A stretch of 64,000 bases of DNA from Hypomesus transpacificus (GCF_021917145.1 NC_061065.1:11529412-11593411), one strand, 5' to 3'; positions 22,558 to 35,053 are shown, numbered from the stretch's first letter. Notes: a model not told the origin generated them from the letters alone. Numbers and translations: made by a program.

Positions 22558-25500
22558 TACATGCATACCGTGCAAAAAGACAAAACCCACCTGCTTGCGT
22601 GAAAACAGTGGTCACCTGTGTAAATCTCAGTCTGTTCTATGGAAGCCCAGACGAGGTTGCATGTGATCACAGCATGTTTGTCTCCATCCCTCCAGTCACC
22701 TTTCCCTTTGTCTACTGGTCCGTTTTGTGTGTGTGTTTATGTGTGTGTGCACACATCCTTTTTGTTGTTTTCCTCTGTAAGTCATCCTTGGTTGTGAAAA
22801 GGTACATCAATAAGAGTTTTATTATTATTAAAAACCAATAGAGCTAAACCATGCTTGTGGGGTTTACTAGGGATTGAAATGATGTAGACCAACTGGTACA
22901 GTGTTAACTACTGGAGCCCTACTGCAGTTCTAAAGTCGAGCTCTATTTTAGTACTGGTGCTGCTCTGCAGTTGCAGTGTTCTTCATCAGCACAGTTGAAA
23001 TCCCCACTCACAGATTGTTTGAAGTGCAGTTGTGAGCGAGCAGCAGTGTCTAATGGTGCTGGAGTCTGGGGACTATTTAAGGAGGAGTGATGTCATTCCA
23101 TTTGCAGAGTGGGTGAATGAGTGTAGTGGTGGTGAACTGACTTCTGTGGTGTTAGGCAGGGTTAGACTGGGCTGGGGTGGGTTTAACCAGGCTGGGCTAG
23201 ATAGGGTTAGACTAGGATTGTCTAGGCCAGGCTCTGTTAGACCACTGTAAGCAGAGTTAGTCAAGGTTAGGTTGTTATAGGCAGCATTTGACTGGGCTAG
23301 ACAAGGCTAGGAGGGGGGGGCGGGGGGGGGGGGGGGGGGCGGCAGAGAGCTGTGTCAGGACTTTGGCCCCCATTCGGCTGTCACTCGAGTTGAGAAACGA
23401 CAACGTTCAATTAGCTTGATTGTCTTGACCTGGACTCCAGTCTCTCTCGCTCTCTCGCTCTCTCTCTTTCTCTATTCACTTTCTGCTCTACCATACCAGA
23501 ATATAGGCTGCTATGCTCAAACCCAGTGTCTCTGATAAGGCTGGGTCAGAGTTTATGTTGATAAGAGCTCTGTCTGATTGGCCAGTATTGGTGCATGTGT
23601 TGCCAGGTTATGGGACCACTCCAGACCTAACCCCCTTCTGGAGACCCTGGAGCATCACTCAGAATTTGTCTGTGGCCTGGACTTCAACTTGCACATCCCC
23701 GACCAGGTAACACACACACATAGAGTATATACTCACACACACACTTCTCTGTGCAGTCCATGTCCATCCATCACTGTCTGCCTGCAGTCCTGTTACCTGG
23801 GCAGGAACTCCTCAGAGAGGATGGAGCTAGAGGACGGGGGGGGGGGGGGGGGGGGAGGCAGGTGTGTGTGGAAGAGAGAGCGAGCGAGAAGAACAAGTGT
23901 GTGTTTGCACTTGTGTGTGTTTAGCAGGAATTGGATATGTCCCTCTGGCATTCCCCTCCGGACAGACACTCGTGCATGTAGCCTCATTCATGAGGGGATT
24001 TATCTGTGGTTGGGGTTAAGCTGTGGTAGTGATGCATGTTTACACATGGCCTGTCCAGTTCATGGGGGCTCAGCCTGATTGGCTTGAATCAGGTCTGTTG
24101 TGTGTGTGGTCATATCCAGGATGACATGGCAGTATCAGTCACCCTAATTGGCAGCTTTTAATATCCTGGTCAAACCTTGTCACACAGTGTTCCAGACGTT
24201 GGACTTCTGTCTCACTGCTTAACACTCATACACAAGAACCATACTCTCTCTCCCACACACACACACACACACACACATAGAACCATAGGCTCGCTCTCTC
24301 ACACTTTTTCTCTTATTCACTGTCTCTCACTCTCTGTCACACACACACACACAGTGTTCCCTGGAGAGTACAGAGCACTGACACAGCCACTCAGCATGAT
24401 GGAAGAACAACAGGAGCAAAGAGCTGTCAATCACACACACACACCTTTAAGCACCCTAGACTGGCTACTTGCCATTTATAACTAGCTAGTCATCTACCCT
24501 TCATCACTATATGGTGATTGAGTTAGGGGTAGTAACTGTGTACCAATGTCTGCTCTACTCTTTTATTCTCTACTTCACCCTTCTGTGATCTGCTCTCCTC
24601 TTCTGTTTTCTGCTCTTCTATTCTTTACTTTACTAAGCTCTGGTCTTCTATTCTTTACTATGCTCTGCTCTACTCTGGCCTCCTGCTCTAGCCCCATACT
24701 CCTGTCTTTCTCCCCCCCCTCCCATTTCCTCCCTCCCCCTCTCTCTATACCTGATGGATCCCCTGTCCAGGTAGTGCAGTGGTCTAAGCAGCTGACCCCC
24801 CCCTCTCACACACACACACCCATAGTCCACATCCCCCTCTCAGCAGGAAGCCTCGTCGTCGTCGCTCGTCTTAAAGACCTCCCCCCCTCCCTTAAGCAGT
24901 CCTGTAATTACAGCCTGTCTGCCTGTGTGGCTGCCTGGCAGTAGGTCATTTATCACCTGGGTAGGGTGACAGCTGGACTAGGTGGTACCTACCATGGAGG
25001 AGGGAGGGGAGGGGCCATTAGTGTCTACATGGTACCTACCCTCCTCTCCTCGTCCTCTCCTCTCCTCTCCTCACTCTGCTGCAGTGTTGCCCTGTGTTTC
25101 CTCTCTCTGTTTGCATTAAAGTAATTAATGGAGGGTATTTCTTCCCTCAATGGATGAGTCATTGGCTAGCTACTTGGCAACCGTGTCAGTCTTCACTCTG
25201 GTATAATGAACTCACGCACACACACACACACATATACACACTCTCTCACACAGATATACACACAGAGGAGAGAAGTTGGGAGAGGAGGAGAAGTTAATAT
25301 TGGGTTAAACTAAAAGGAACATGTTACACCAGCTTTTGTCTGTGAGTGTGTCTGTGTCTGTGTTCTACAGTGATAGATGAAAGCGTGTGGCCAGGGTCAG
25401 TCCGTGATCTTGGTTAGAAAGCTTTAGGTGATCACACAACCCCCTTGTGTGCTCTAAGTATCTCCAGTATGGTCTGCCTGGCAAAGCCCATTTCCACTGT

Positions 25501-25806
25501 CTTTGAAGGTGCTTCAAAAGCCGGATTAAATTGCAGGGGGTGTGTGTGTGTGTGTGTGTTTACATGTGAGTTCAAGCCTGTTTTTGTGTATTCTGAGTGT
25601 CAGCGGGCAGGCGTGTGCGGGTGTGTATCTGTGTTTGGGAACCCTTTTGGAACCTGAGAGAACATGAGGGAGTGTGTGTGGTGGCGTGTGTGTGGGGTAA
25701 CTGAAGTGTGGTGTGTTCTCAGGTGGTGGACTGTTCCTGGGATGAGACTGTGAAGGTCTACACACCCCCCTGTTTGGCCATGCCCCCTCCCCCCAGCGCT
25801 CCATAG
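15460..25806 (+). CDS. pex7: Peroxisomal PTS2 import receptor Pex7
   Basis: Cytosolic receptor that binds the N-terminal PTS2 signal of cargo proteins and, with Pex5L, delivers them to peroxisomes (family knowledge). Ten coding exons join in phase: 15460-15565, 15680-15737, 16000-16150, 16243-16320, 16454-16562, 20158-20264, 20411-20524, 21781-21836, 23607-23706 and 25723-25806. They give 320 residues, against about 323 in human. The protein is a WD40 propeller; repeats show [46 protein letters not shown] and [12 protein letters not shown]. It ends [12 protein letters not shown] plus a short Pro-rich tail. All introns follow GT-AG. The ATG begins [12 protein letters not shown], which aligns with the conserved RHGY near the orthologue's N-terminus. 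Intron 5 (3.6 kb) is the largest. Confidence 0.97.
17721..17767 (-). mobile_element. 47-bp truncated retroelement tail with target-site duplication
   Basis: The segment is, on the minus strand, an L2/V-SINE-type tail containing AAGTCGCTTTGGATAAAAGC, GTCTGCTAAA and ATGCATAAATG. It is flanked exactly by the 8-bp direct repeat GAGTATTA (17713-17720 and 17768-17775). This is a severely 5'-truncated insertion inside pex7 intron 5. Confidence 0.85.
18958..19052. repeat. 47-bp tandem duplication, 2 copies
   Basis: The unit starting GAGGAGATTCCACCCTCCAT occurs twice in a row, ending GATGTACAT each time. Confidence 0.9.
19340..19401. repeat. (AG)n microsatellite in pex7 intron 5
   Basis: About 60 bases of uninterrupted AG dinucleotides. 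Confidence 0.93.
22276..22361. repeat. (GA)n microsatellite in pex7 intron 8
   Basis: Near-pure GA for about 85 bp. A (CT)n-(CA)n tract follows at 22494-22558. Together they make a GA tract and a CT tract about 130 bp apart, which can pair as an inverted repeat. Confidence 0.9.
23308..23341 (+). repeat. G-run cluster in pex7 intron 8
   Basis: Long G homopolymers broken by single C bases; potential G-quadruplex. Exact lengths may be assembly-limited. Confidence 0.7.
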
Positions 25807-27658
25807 AGGTCACCTGATCACAGGGCTGGGCCCAGGACTGTTGGCACGACGATGAAGCTCCATCACCGCAGTGACTGCAAAAGTGGTGTTGCCAGAACTT
25901 GACAATGGTTGTCATAGCGAAGCTATTAGAAGATTGCTGGGGTATCCCCCACCCCCCACACACACTGTCCCTCTCTCACACACACACACACATATACCTC
26001 CTGTTGTAGAGGGAGCAATATTGATGATGATGAGGGGGATTCCTCCCCACTTGCCTTATTGACAGAAGCTGTGTGTGTGTGTCCATGCCTATGTGTGCAT
26101 GCATTTCTGTGTGTGTGTGCGTGCATATGTGTGTGTACTGTGCCTTTTTCTGAGTGCAATATTATGTACTTGTGTTCTTTATGTAAATGTCTTGTCTGGT
26201 GATTGGATAAAGGTTCTGCCCTCCTAGAGGCCTTTGCCAATGACAGGTCTCCCTCCGCTTTAACGCGGGTGAGTTAGTTTTGCAAGCACACGCCTGCTAA
26301 CTTTCCTGAACCTAACGAACCGTCCTCAGGGGACTACTTTTTCTCTGTTAATATTCGTAACATAACGGGTTTTCTATCCGCCTCCCCGCGCAGCCCCGCT
26401 CTCCTTCCATCTCTTTGAAGGTTTTATTTGAGGCAGAGTGGTAGGAGATGACAGGGCCTGAAAAAGGCCACAATTTACTGTGACTTCGGCTGGAATGACT
26501 CATCAGTAATTAACTAGTGTGTTTGGAGAGAATGGATTTGCTGTCTTCCTTTGTACTCAGTCAGAAAAGTGGATTCATTTAATTCATATTAGACCGGGTT
26601 GTTATTGTTTTAATCATGTTCTAATTTGAGCTCTTCAGCGCAAACAGAAACTGAGCTAAATAAACTACATGGATTTGTACACGTAACAGGGTTTTGTATA
26701 ATTTATAAATAAGAGTTGATTTCTATGATATCACGAGAGCATGCCTCTGTTTATGTTAATTAAACATTGTGAACATCATTCCATGCCTATTGTGTGGATA
26801 GTATCATTCAAATGATAGTTTCAATTGTGTGTTTAGGAAGGATCAATTACGGACAGACGCGCGGGGTTTGAGATAACGGTGCTGCATGCACTCAAAGCCG
26901 CTTTCTGCTGTTGAATAATAAAGAGAACAAACGACTCAGTTTGTCCAGTAGGCAGTCTGCTGTTCGGCACGGGGAGACAACACAGTGGTGTAATTTATGA
27001 CGATTTCATGCGCCTGTCGAGCCTTTCCAATTGGTCCGGGGGGAAACGGGACCGCAATGTGTAAATACAACAGGGAAAGTCCGTCCCGGTGAATGGGTTT
27101 GTTCCTCTCCTCGGGCCCGTCTCGAAGGCAAAAGCTTACCGCTGTGCGGCACCAGTGTCAGACTGCACTCAGCAAGTTCAGCGCCAAGTGTTGCGCCTTA
27201 CCCCCTTCATGCTCTAAGGAAGCGCTGGTTTAGGACTGTACAGTCAGTGTACTGTATCTGTATTGTACCGGGCTGTACTCCACAAATGCTCTGCATGTCG
27301 AGCTGACCACAGCATGCGACCAAACTAAAAAAGCTGGAATCCCCTGAATTGAGCGCTGAAGAGGTCAGCTAATTGATGAAAACGCGCATTCAAACGGAAC
27401 ACGTCAGCATATCCAACCCCAAAAAATCTGCTCACCCTATTGGAATCCACCTCTGATTTCTTCTACGGACGGGGTCTTGGAAGCCAATTGATTTGTGCTT
27501 GACGTTAATAACTTGGACATTTACAGCCGCGCGCTCCAGTAGTACAGTCTGCGTGGACCAGTCTGTTGCACGGGGCTCGGGGGCGCACATTCACTCGTTA
27601 TATTTGTATACTCTTTCTTGTGTTGTTCGCGCGTAACGGGAGATTTCAGAGTTCAACC
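25807..27658. other. pex7 3' UTR and slc35d3 upstream region
   Basis: pex7's 3' UTR starts at 25807; no AATAAA was seen before about 26250. 26400-26830 is a repeat-poor, AT-balanced block that looks like conserved regulatory sequence. 27000-27658 is more CpG-rich and likely holds the slc35d3 promoter and 5' UTR. No coding exon is supported. Confidence 0.6.
26496..26512 (+). promoter_or_regulatory. Candidate AP-1 site next to a homeodomain site
   Basis: TGACTCA (26496-26502) is followed by TAATTA (26507-26512) inside the repeat-poor block upstream of slc35d3. The motif match is direct; enhancer function is inferred. Confidence 0.35.
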
Positions 27659-28445
27659 ATGGAACTTTGTAAAGGTCGTCTGCTAGGCATCTCAGTCGCA
27701 GTGGCGCACGGATTTTTCTCGGGATCTTTGAACATTTTGTTAAAATTTCTTATCACTACTTATCACTTCAACTACCTCACTCTTATTCAGTTCCTGACCA
27801 GCTCGACCGCAGCGCTGACTCTGGAGATCCTGCGGAGGCTGGGGAAAGTGGACATCCCCCCCTTCAGTCTGCAGCTGGCTAAGGTGTTCGGGGGGGTTTG
27901 CATTCTGTCCACCCTGCAGTCCACCTTGACTCTCTGGTCTCTCAAAGGACTCAGCCTGCCTATGTACGTGGTGTTTAAACGGTGCCTACCTCTCGTTACG
28001 CTCGGTATAGGAGTCTGCATCTTGAAAAACGGTATCCCATCCGTGGGAGTTATCACGGCAGTGGTTATCACGACCGGTGGAGCTGCTCTTGCCGGTAAGA
28101 TCAGTCTTTTTTGTTCTCAAAGTATGGACTTTGAAACGAATGAATTATATGGAAAATGAAAAATGGACCCACATATTGATTTTACGCTCATGATTTGCAG
28201 TGATTACAATTGAATCAAAAGTATTGCCTTGCAAGCGCTTCAGAGAATGTATTGGTATATACGTTTCTGTATTTTTAGATTCCATATTTTCTTCAGGACA
28301 AGTTTTGTAATTTTACTGCCCTTGGGTGGGGATGTGTGTTAAGTTTAACACTGTGTCAAGTGCTTCCCCCCTCTCTCTCTCTCCCTCCCTTCCTCCCCCC
28401 CCCCCCCTCTCTCTCTCTCTAACTCTCTCTCTCTTCCTCTCTCTC

Positions 28446-28476
<31 letters not shown>

Positions 28477-29389
28477 CCCTCTCTCTGTCTCTTTCTCTCT
28501 CTGTCTCTCTCCCTCCCGTCCCTCTCCAGGTGCTGGTGACCTGACCGGCGATCCGTTCGGCTATGTGACGGGGGTGCTGGCGGTCATCATCCACGCCTCC
28601 TACCTGGTCCTGATCCAGAAGACCAGCGGCGACAGCGACTACGGCCCGCTCACCGCCCTGTACGCCATCGCCATCATGGCCGCCCCGGTGCTCCTGGTGT
28701 GCTCGCTGGTCAGCATGGATGCCATCCACATGTGGACCTATGCCGGCTGGAACAACCCCTACATCACAGGCATCTTTGTGTTCTGCGTCGTCATCGGCTG
28801 TGCCATGAACTTCACCACGCTCCACTGCACCTACATCAACTCGGCCGTGACCACCAGCTTCGTGGGCGTGGTGAAGAGCATCGCCACCATCACGGTGGGC
28901 ATGGTGGCGTTCACCGACGTGGAGCCCACACGGCTGTTTGTGGCCGGCGTGGTGGTCAACACAGTGGGCTCCATCATCTACTGCGTGGTCAAGTACTATG
29001 AGACCCAGAGGAAGAGCCTGTACCAGGACCTGGAGGGGGCGGAGCAGGAGGACAGGCCCGCCGGACAGCCCTACACAGAGAAGCCCCCCGGGGGTGGAGA
29101 CGAGGGGGGGCTGGGGAACGGGGAGCTGGTGGCTCCCCCCGCCGAGGCAGCAGACGCCCCTCAGCAGTACGTCATGACGGATGCAGAGCTGCTGGAGATG
29201 CAGAGAGAGGCCTTCCACTGTGAGAACCAGCCCCTGGACTCTGGGCCTGCCCGGGGGGCCCTGGGGGGCTTGGCAGGGCCAGGACAGGCTGTCAGTGATA
29301 GTTACGCTGGGGTCTGGAGGTCCGTCCGAAACCTGCAGTTTATGAAGAAAGACACTCTGATAGATAACATGGAGGTGCAGAGTCCCTGA
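27659..29389 (+). CDS. slc35d3: Solute carrier family 35 member D3
   Basis: Multi-pass membrane protein of the nucleotide-sugar transporter / drug-metabolite transporter superfamily. In mammals it is linked to platelet dense granules and dopamine D1-receptor trafficking; its substrate is not firmly known. Two coding exons, 27659-28094 and 28530-29389, join in phase 1 (Gly codon split) for 431 residues. Conserved blocks include HGFFSGSLNILLKFLI, GLSLPMYVVFKRCLPLVT, AGDLTGDPFGYVTGVLAV, MNFTTLHCTYINSAVTTS and FVGVVKSIATITVGMVAF. About ten hydrophobic segments precede a long hydrophilic tail (about residues 310-431). The tail ends in an SYAGVWRSVRN segment plus FMKKDTLIDNMEVQSP, matching the orthologue's end. 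The ATG at 27659 was chosen over the upstream in-frame extension because MELCKGRLLGIS aligns with the orthologue N-terminus. AATAAA at 29837-29842 is the likely poly(A) signal. Confidence 0.96.
28368..28528. repeat. (CT)n tract before slc35d3 exon 2
   Basis: About 160 bp of CT-rich sequence directly precedes the exon 2 acceptor and acts as an oversized polypyrimidine tract. The minus-strand open frame running through it into exon 2 is a shadow. Confidence 0.85.
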
Positions 29390-29836
29390 TGACGGGCATC
29401 CTCTCTCTTGCTCTCTCGCTCTCTCTCTCCCCCCCGTCTCTTTCCTCACTCTTTCCCTCTCCCTTTCTCCCTGGGTCGTAATTCCTCTTGCCATTTCCTC
29501 TCTTCCTTCAGTCCCTCTCTTTCTGTATTTCCCTCTCTTTTTTTTCTTTCATTCTCTCTTTATTTCTCTCTATCTCTCTCTCTTCTACAGACGGAGGGTG
29601 CATGTAGTGTCTGTCCGTTCGTCTGTCTGCCTGTAGGCCCGCAGCAGAGATGGAAGGTTCTAGATCAGTGTGTTTTTGTTGTGATGTTTAATGGTCCATC
29701 TGTAAGACAAGCTCTTCAGGAAACAAAGTATTTTTAAGAAGATTACCTGTTTATATGAACTGGAGGAAATATACTGACTATTTATACAAAACATTTAGAG
29801 AGATGTTTAAATGTTTTATATTGATTCAGTCATATT

Positions 29837-29842
29837 AATAAA
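29837..29842 (+). terminator. Poly(A) signal of slc35d3
   Basis: AATAAA lies about 450 bp after the slc35d3 stop in AT-rich sequence and is followed by GT-rich sequence (TGTGTTTGTGGTTG). Confidence 0.7.
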
Positions 29843-30714
29843 AGATGTGTTTGTGGTTGATCCATAAAGGCATACATTTATGGTAAGAAGTTTAATGTTA
29901 AAATAATACATCCCAACAACCACTGACACCACACACACACACACACATACAAAAATCACACACACCATATGTGAACACACATCCCATACATACACACCGC
30001 AAAAGGTCACACAAATGACTCCAGCTGAATTGAATGGCTTGATCTGTGCAACAGTGGGTTGATAGGATGAATAATTATTTTGTATTATGAATTCAATTTG
30101 CACGTATTGTAACACCTGTCCAGAGTTTGTGCAGTCCAAAACATTGTGATATTTGAGAGTGGAGCTACAGCAAGGTCCAGTTGCATGTTCAATGCAAAGT
30201 ATCATTTAAAAAAAAACATTTTTATGAAAGCCTGTGTGTCAGACCTCTTCTTTCATCTCTTCCACGGTAATAGCCTTCTCCAGTGAGAATCTCTTTGAAT
30301 TACAAATAGACTGGGTTCAGCAAACCTCAAAACAATACAGACCAAACAAAATGCTGCAGGGGAGATATGAGGTAATTGTGTTTGTGTTAGAGATCATTGC
30401 TTGTAGACTTCATCTATCCACTGATGTCAGCAGGAGATTGGAACCCCGGGAGGACGAGCTGTTGCTCTGGAGGCCCTGAGCAGCTCTTTCTGGGGTCACT
30501 GGACTGTGAAGACCACAGCTAGCAGAGGGAGGGAGGAACTGTTGTAGCATATCTGTGTGTGTGTGTGTGTGGTAGGATGGTGGGGGGAGGTTTCAACTGA
30601 AATGATACCTTACACAGTACCTTCTAGTAATGTGTGTGTGTATGTGTAGGGGGGGTAATGAAAAGAAGAAATGTTTATTAGTCAGACAGTTGACTCCCAA
30701 CCATGCAGGGAGTG

Positions 30715-30850
30715 GCGACTCTGTAACACACTCTGGAGAGTGTCCTTGAGGGTTTAGGTTGGTTGAGGGGCAGTTTTATGGGCGTGTGTGAAGCCCTCTG
30801 TGACATGCTTGTGTGTAAAAAGGGCTATACAAATACATTTGATTTGATCC
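30715..30850 (+). mobile_element. Probable 3' end of a teleost non-LTR retroelement
   Basis: The segment ends AAAAGGGCTATACAAATAC followed by TTTGATTTGAT. From memory this is the recurrent tail of teleost SINE/LINE copies. The 5' limit and family are uncertain. Confidence 0.5.
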
Positions 30851-31044
30851 ATTGAAGACATTCTGTCTCTGCTTTGTCCCATCCTGCTGACTTTCCTCTC
30901 CAGCCAGGAGCAGTGGTCAGCCAAGTCAACGGCTATTGGGGGGCCAAGTCTAAGTGCTCACCCCATGTCTTGGCCAGGGACACAGGCAGGAGAGTAATCT
31001 GTTCTGCATGTTTTAACATCAGGATACTTTTGCGCAGCAAACCC

Positions 31045-31180
31045 ATGTGAGTACAGGGAGAACATGCAAACTCCAAACAGGAAGGGCCAGAAGATAGCCC
31101 ACCTGAGCAGCAAACAGAGCCCTGTGCGGGAATTGAACCCAAGACCTCTTGCTGTGAGGCGGCAATGCAAGGCACTAGAG
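31045..31180 (-). mobile_element. Probable dispersed repeat with tRNA-like B box
   Basis: On the minus strand, GCCTCACAGCAAGAGGTCTT is followed by GGGTTCAATTCCCGC, and further on GTTTGCATGTTCTCCCTGTA. This word set is recurrent in many teleost genomes (recollection). The boundaries are approximate. Confidence 0.5.
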
Positions 31181-31205
31181 GAGACAGAGACCAGGAAGAA
31201 GCAGA

Positions 31206-31402
31206 GATGGAGTGGAGGGTGAGAGAGGTAGAAGGAGAGAGGCAGTGGAGGTAGAGAGAGGTAGAAGGAGAGAGGCAGAGAGGGAGTGGAGGTAGAGAGA
31301 GGTAGAAGGAGAGAGGCAGAGAGGGAGTGGAGGGTGAGAGAGGTAGAAGGAGAGAGGCAGAGAGGGAGTGGAGGGTGAGAGAGGTAGAAGGAGAGAGGCA
31401 GA
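31206..31402. repeat. About 41-bp GA-rich minisatellite, about 5 copies
   Basis: Units of GAGAGAGGTAGAAGGAGAGA plus GGCAGAGAGGGAGTGGAGGGT repeat with small deletions. Minus-strand Ser/Leu/Pro open frames across it are artefacts. Confidence 0.85.
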
Positions 31403-32512
31403 GAAGAAGGGAGAGCACTGGTAATCGTCTGGCTCCAGCCCATATGTCCCGTCAGCACTTTCCGGTCGAAGAATCCATCCCAGAATGCATTCGAAATACT
31501 TAGGTGGGACCGAGTGTGCTCAGACAGCCAGCAACTCAGCTGAGATAAGACCTCTCATCCCGGAGAGGACAGACCCATCAAGACATATGACAACTGCTGT
31601 CTGGAGACAGGAACGCAGGAAGAGCGGTAAAGAGAGAGAGAGAGGGGCGAGGGGGTGGAGCGCTATTTCGATTTGATTACCTCCATTCAAACTTTATTAA
31701 TATGCTACCTCCCTCTAACCCTACTTTTGTATACTATCTCCCTCTAACCTACATTAGCACACTGCACTACCTCCCATTAACCCTGCCAATACAGTGTGAC
31801 TGCCCATGCGTCACCCAGGATTTCTAACATTGTGGTGTTTGGAGATTGTTAAGCGTTCACAGGTACAAGCGTAATGTCATGTGGGCAGGCACCTTTATTA
31901 GGGAGGCCAAAACTAATTTCCTCTTATTGGCTTCCTTTGTGGCTGTTCTTCATTCAACAACAAAGGCTGAACGCATCGTGCGACTGGCCCGCCTGTCACC
32001 TCACTGCTGATTACACATGAATGCTCCTGTGTTTACACAGCACAGCAGGTCTCCGCAGCGCCACACTCATGATGTCATATCACACACACACATTAAGATG
32101 ACACACGTACAGAAGCAAATACACACACACACACACACTAGCACATACAGTTCCTGGGATTGGAGCCTGTACACTTTAGATTTCTACAGCACTGGGAGAG
32201 GTGGCTTAGGGGAGAGGGGGGTCCATGTGGTTCTTCTGAGGAGTGTGACAGCTGGATGATCCTGAGTACTGGGCTCTAAGTGGCCCCACATGGCTGTCTC
32301 TCATAACTGCTGTGGAGGTGTTGGACTTCCTGTTGGGGATATGATCACTATGATCCCTCAGCCTCTGTGAAAGACCCCTGTGTACTCAGCTCCCCTGGGG
32401 GGAGGGATGTGTACATATGTCTGTCTGTGTTTGTGTGTGTGTGTGAGCATGTAAGTCCATAGGAATTGACAGAGGCTTTTACAGTAGTATGTCCCCTTCC
32501 ACCGCCCCACAT

Positions 32513-32544
<32 letters not shown>

Positions 32545-32745
32545 GCGCGTGAGCACAGTCCATGCCCAGTTTTATATCTTCACTCAGTAAAACAGAAAAA
32601 ACACTCATTTAGAAAGATAACACAGAGCTACACAAACACTCACACACTGATTCACACAAATACACTAAAACACACTCTTTCTCACCTCTTTTGAAATTAA
32701 ATAAGTAATCTGACTTAATACTGTAAGCTCCTTCATCTTCCTCTG

Positions 32746-32751
<6 letters not shown>

Positions 32752-32799
<48 letters not shown>

Positions 32800-32812
32800 G
32801 TGTGTGCACGTG
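32752..32812. repeat. (GT)n microsatellite
   Basis: About 60 bp of GT with one or two CG interruptions. Confidence 0.9.
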
Positions 32813-33206
32813 TGTGTGATGACTTTACTTTGATGGTATGCTGGTGCGGGTGGGCTGGTTTAAAGCAGAGCCTACAGTTTTGAATAACGGAGTCTCTGTG
32901 TAATTCTCCATATCCTCGTCTTCCAGGCTCACTGCATTGAAATGCATAGCTGAGCTTAATCAGCAGCACAGCGACCAGCAAGATTCTCCTCCTCTGTCAG
33001 GATGGATGCAGAGCAGAGCAGCAGACAGATGTTGAGTTTGGACAGAAAGACTGCAGATAAGCTGCCTTCCCTGCTATCACATCTCAACAGAAATGACACT
33101 TGTTTGAGCATGAAATCGTCCCTCAGCAACTAAAGTCTGTATCTGCTCTCCCACAGCCTGTTCAGAGAGAGAGGAGCGGAGTAAAGGTCGCTAAGGAATA
33201 GGAATA

Positions 33207-33225
33207 CAGCACCCTCTAGTGGTTA
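33207..33225 (-). promoter_or_regulatory. Candidate CTCF site
   Basis: The reverse complement reads TAACCACTAGAGGGTGCTG, close to the CTCF consensus TGGCCASYAGRKGGCRSYR with a few mismatches outside the core. Confidence 0.4.
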
Positions 33226-34071
33226 AATGAGTGTGTAGTGTTTCGTACAGTGTAAAATATAGATGTACTTGCTTCCTTAGGGGCAAGATAAATAAAGATG
33301 ATGGGCCTATCATCAATTGAATCAATAGGAATATCCTGGGCAAATTTATGTAAAATGATTTAAGTAAAAAATCATATAATTGCATCGTGTGGGGCATTCT
33401 CAAATCATGAACAGAGAGTTCCTCTCCCATTCACAATCCCTGAATCTCCTCCCCTCCCCTCTCTCACCCTCCTCTCGTTTCCCCTCCTTTCTTCCTCCTC
33501 TCCTCTATTCTCCTCCCTAATTTCTCCCTCATTCTAAACAGCTTTTTCTGTGTTGTGTGACATAATATCCTTTGACCTCAGATTAGGAACATGTTCAGAC
33601 TCGTTCTGGGAACTGCAGAGGTACAATAGAATAGAGGAAATACCTGACAGGTTCACACAACAAAGGACAGACAGACAATGTGACAATTTCCTAACCTGGA
33701 GCTCTCGTTAAAGTTCATAGCTTCCTTGTTTAAATGTTTTTAAAACACACTTGTGTACACACACATACACCTGCACATACTCACACATACATACTCAAAC
33801 AACCGCAACCACACATATAGCCCTCAATGAATACTTTAAACCAGTTTTTTTGTTTATGATTCTCATCTGGTATCTGGTGCCAGCTCATCTCCTCAGAGCT
33901 GTGCTTTCACCACAGGACACCTATGGCCCCTGTTGACCACAGCATGATAGTGACATCATTTGATTGGAGAAGGATTATAGTACACATATTCATTCATTCA
34001 TGTGAGTCTCTGTAGGACAAGAGACACACTCTTTTTTATCTGAAGTGGTGTGTGGAGATGCTCTGGTCTGT

Positions 34072-34605
34072 ACAGGTGCTCTGGTCTGTACAGCTGCTCT
34101 GGTCTGTACAGGTGCTGTAGTCTGTGTAGGTGCTCTAGTCCAGAGGTGCTCTGGTCTGTACAGGTGCTCTGGTCTGTACAGATGCTCTAGTCTGTACAGG
34201 TGCTCTGGTCTGTACAGATGCTCTAGTCTGTACAGGTGCTCTGGTCTGTACAGGTGCTCTAGTCTGTAGAGGTGCTCTGGTCTGTACAGGTGCTCTGGTC
34301 TGTACAGGTGCTCTGGTCTGTACAGGTGCTCTAGTCTGTACAGGTGCTCTAGTCTAGAGGTGCTCTGGTCTGTACAGGTGCTCTGGTCTGTAGAGGTGCT
34401 CTAGTCTGTGCAGGTGCTCTAGTCTGTACAGGTGCTGTAGTCTGTATAGGTGCTCTAGTCCAGAGGTGCTCTGGTCTGTAGAGGTGCTCTGGTCTGTACA
34501 GGTGCTCTAGTCTGTACAGGTGCTCTGGTCTGTACAGGTGCTCTGGTCTGTACAGGTGCTCTGGTCTGTACAGGTGTTCTAGTCTGTACAGGTGCTCTGG
34601 TCTAG
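34072..34605. repeat. 18-bp minisatellite, about 29 copies
   Basis: The unit GTGCTCTGGTCTGTACAG repeats for about 530 bp. Variants change GG to AG (CTCTAGTC) and TACAG to TAGAG, and several copies lose bases (CTAGTCCAGAG). The plus-strand open frame of repeated Leu-Tyr-Arg-Cys-Ser is a by-product, because 18 is a multiple of three. Confidence 0.93.
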
Positions 34606-35053
34606 TTCATACCTGTTCGACCACCCCTGCTCCCATTTTCCTATTTTATAAAGGAAGCGAATAAGGGAAGGGGTGATTGCCGCTGAACATATTTGTCTGT
34701 ATCCACATTGCAGCCAACCACACCACACACTCATATCAGAGATGCTCTATTGCCCCTCCTCAAAACCACACTTGAACACAACCTGCTGTTGGAGCAGATC
34801 AAGTTTCTGCTGGTTCCCATAAACACACACACCACTCCCCCCCCACACACACACTTCCTTTCTCTAAGGTGATTGTCAAAGACCATCAAACAAGAGGCTT
34901 TTGTTCTGCAGCTAGGAGATGAGAGCGTGAGAGATTGAGGGCAACTTGCAGGGACAAACATTTGTGTTTAGTTCGTCTTCCTGATCAAACTCACATGACC
35001 TGTTTATGTCCTGTATGTAAACAAAACTTGATGAAATTTAGTTCAAATAAACC

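Noticed and set aside
27566-27658. In-frame N-terminal extension of slc35d3
   Set aside because: It begins at TTG, not ATG, and only the protein from 27659 aligns with the orthologue.
28313-29494. Long minus-strand open frame (393 codons) over slc35d3
   Set aside because: It is antisense to GC-rich exon 2 and a CT repeat; composition is His/Arg/Glu-rich with no domain.
34045-34269. Cys/Ser/Leu-rich open frame
   Set aside because: The 18-bp repeat unit keeps a frame open by chance; no start context or orthologue.
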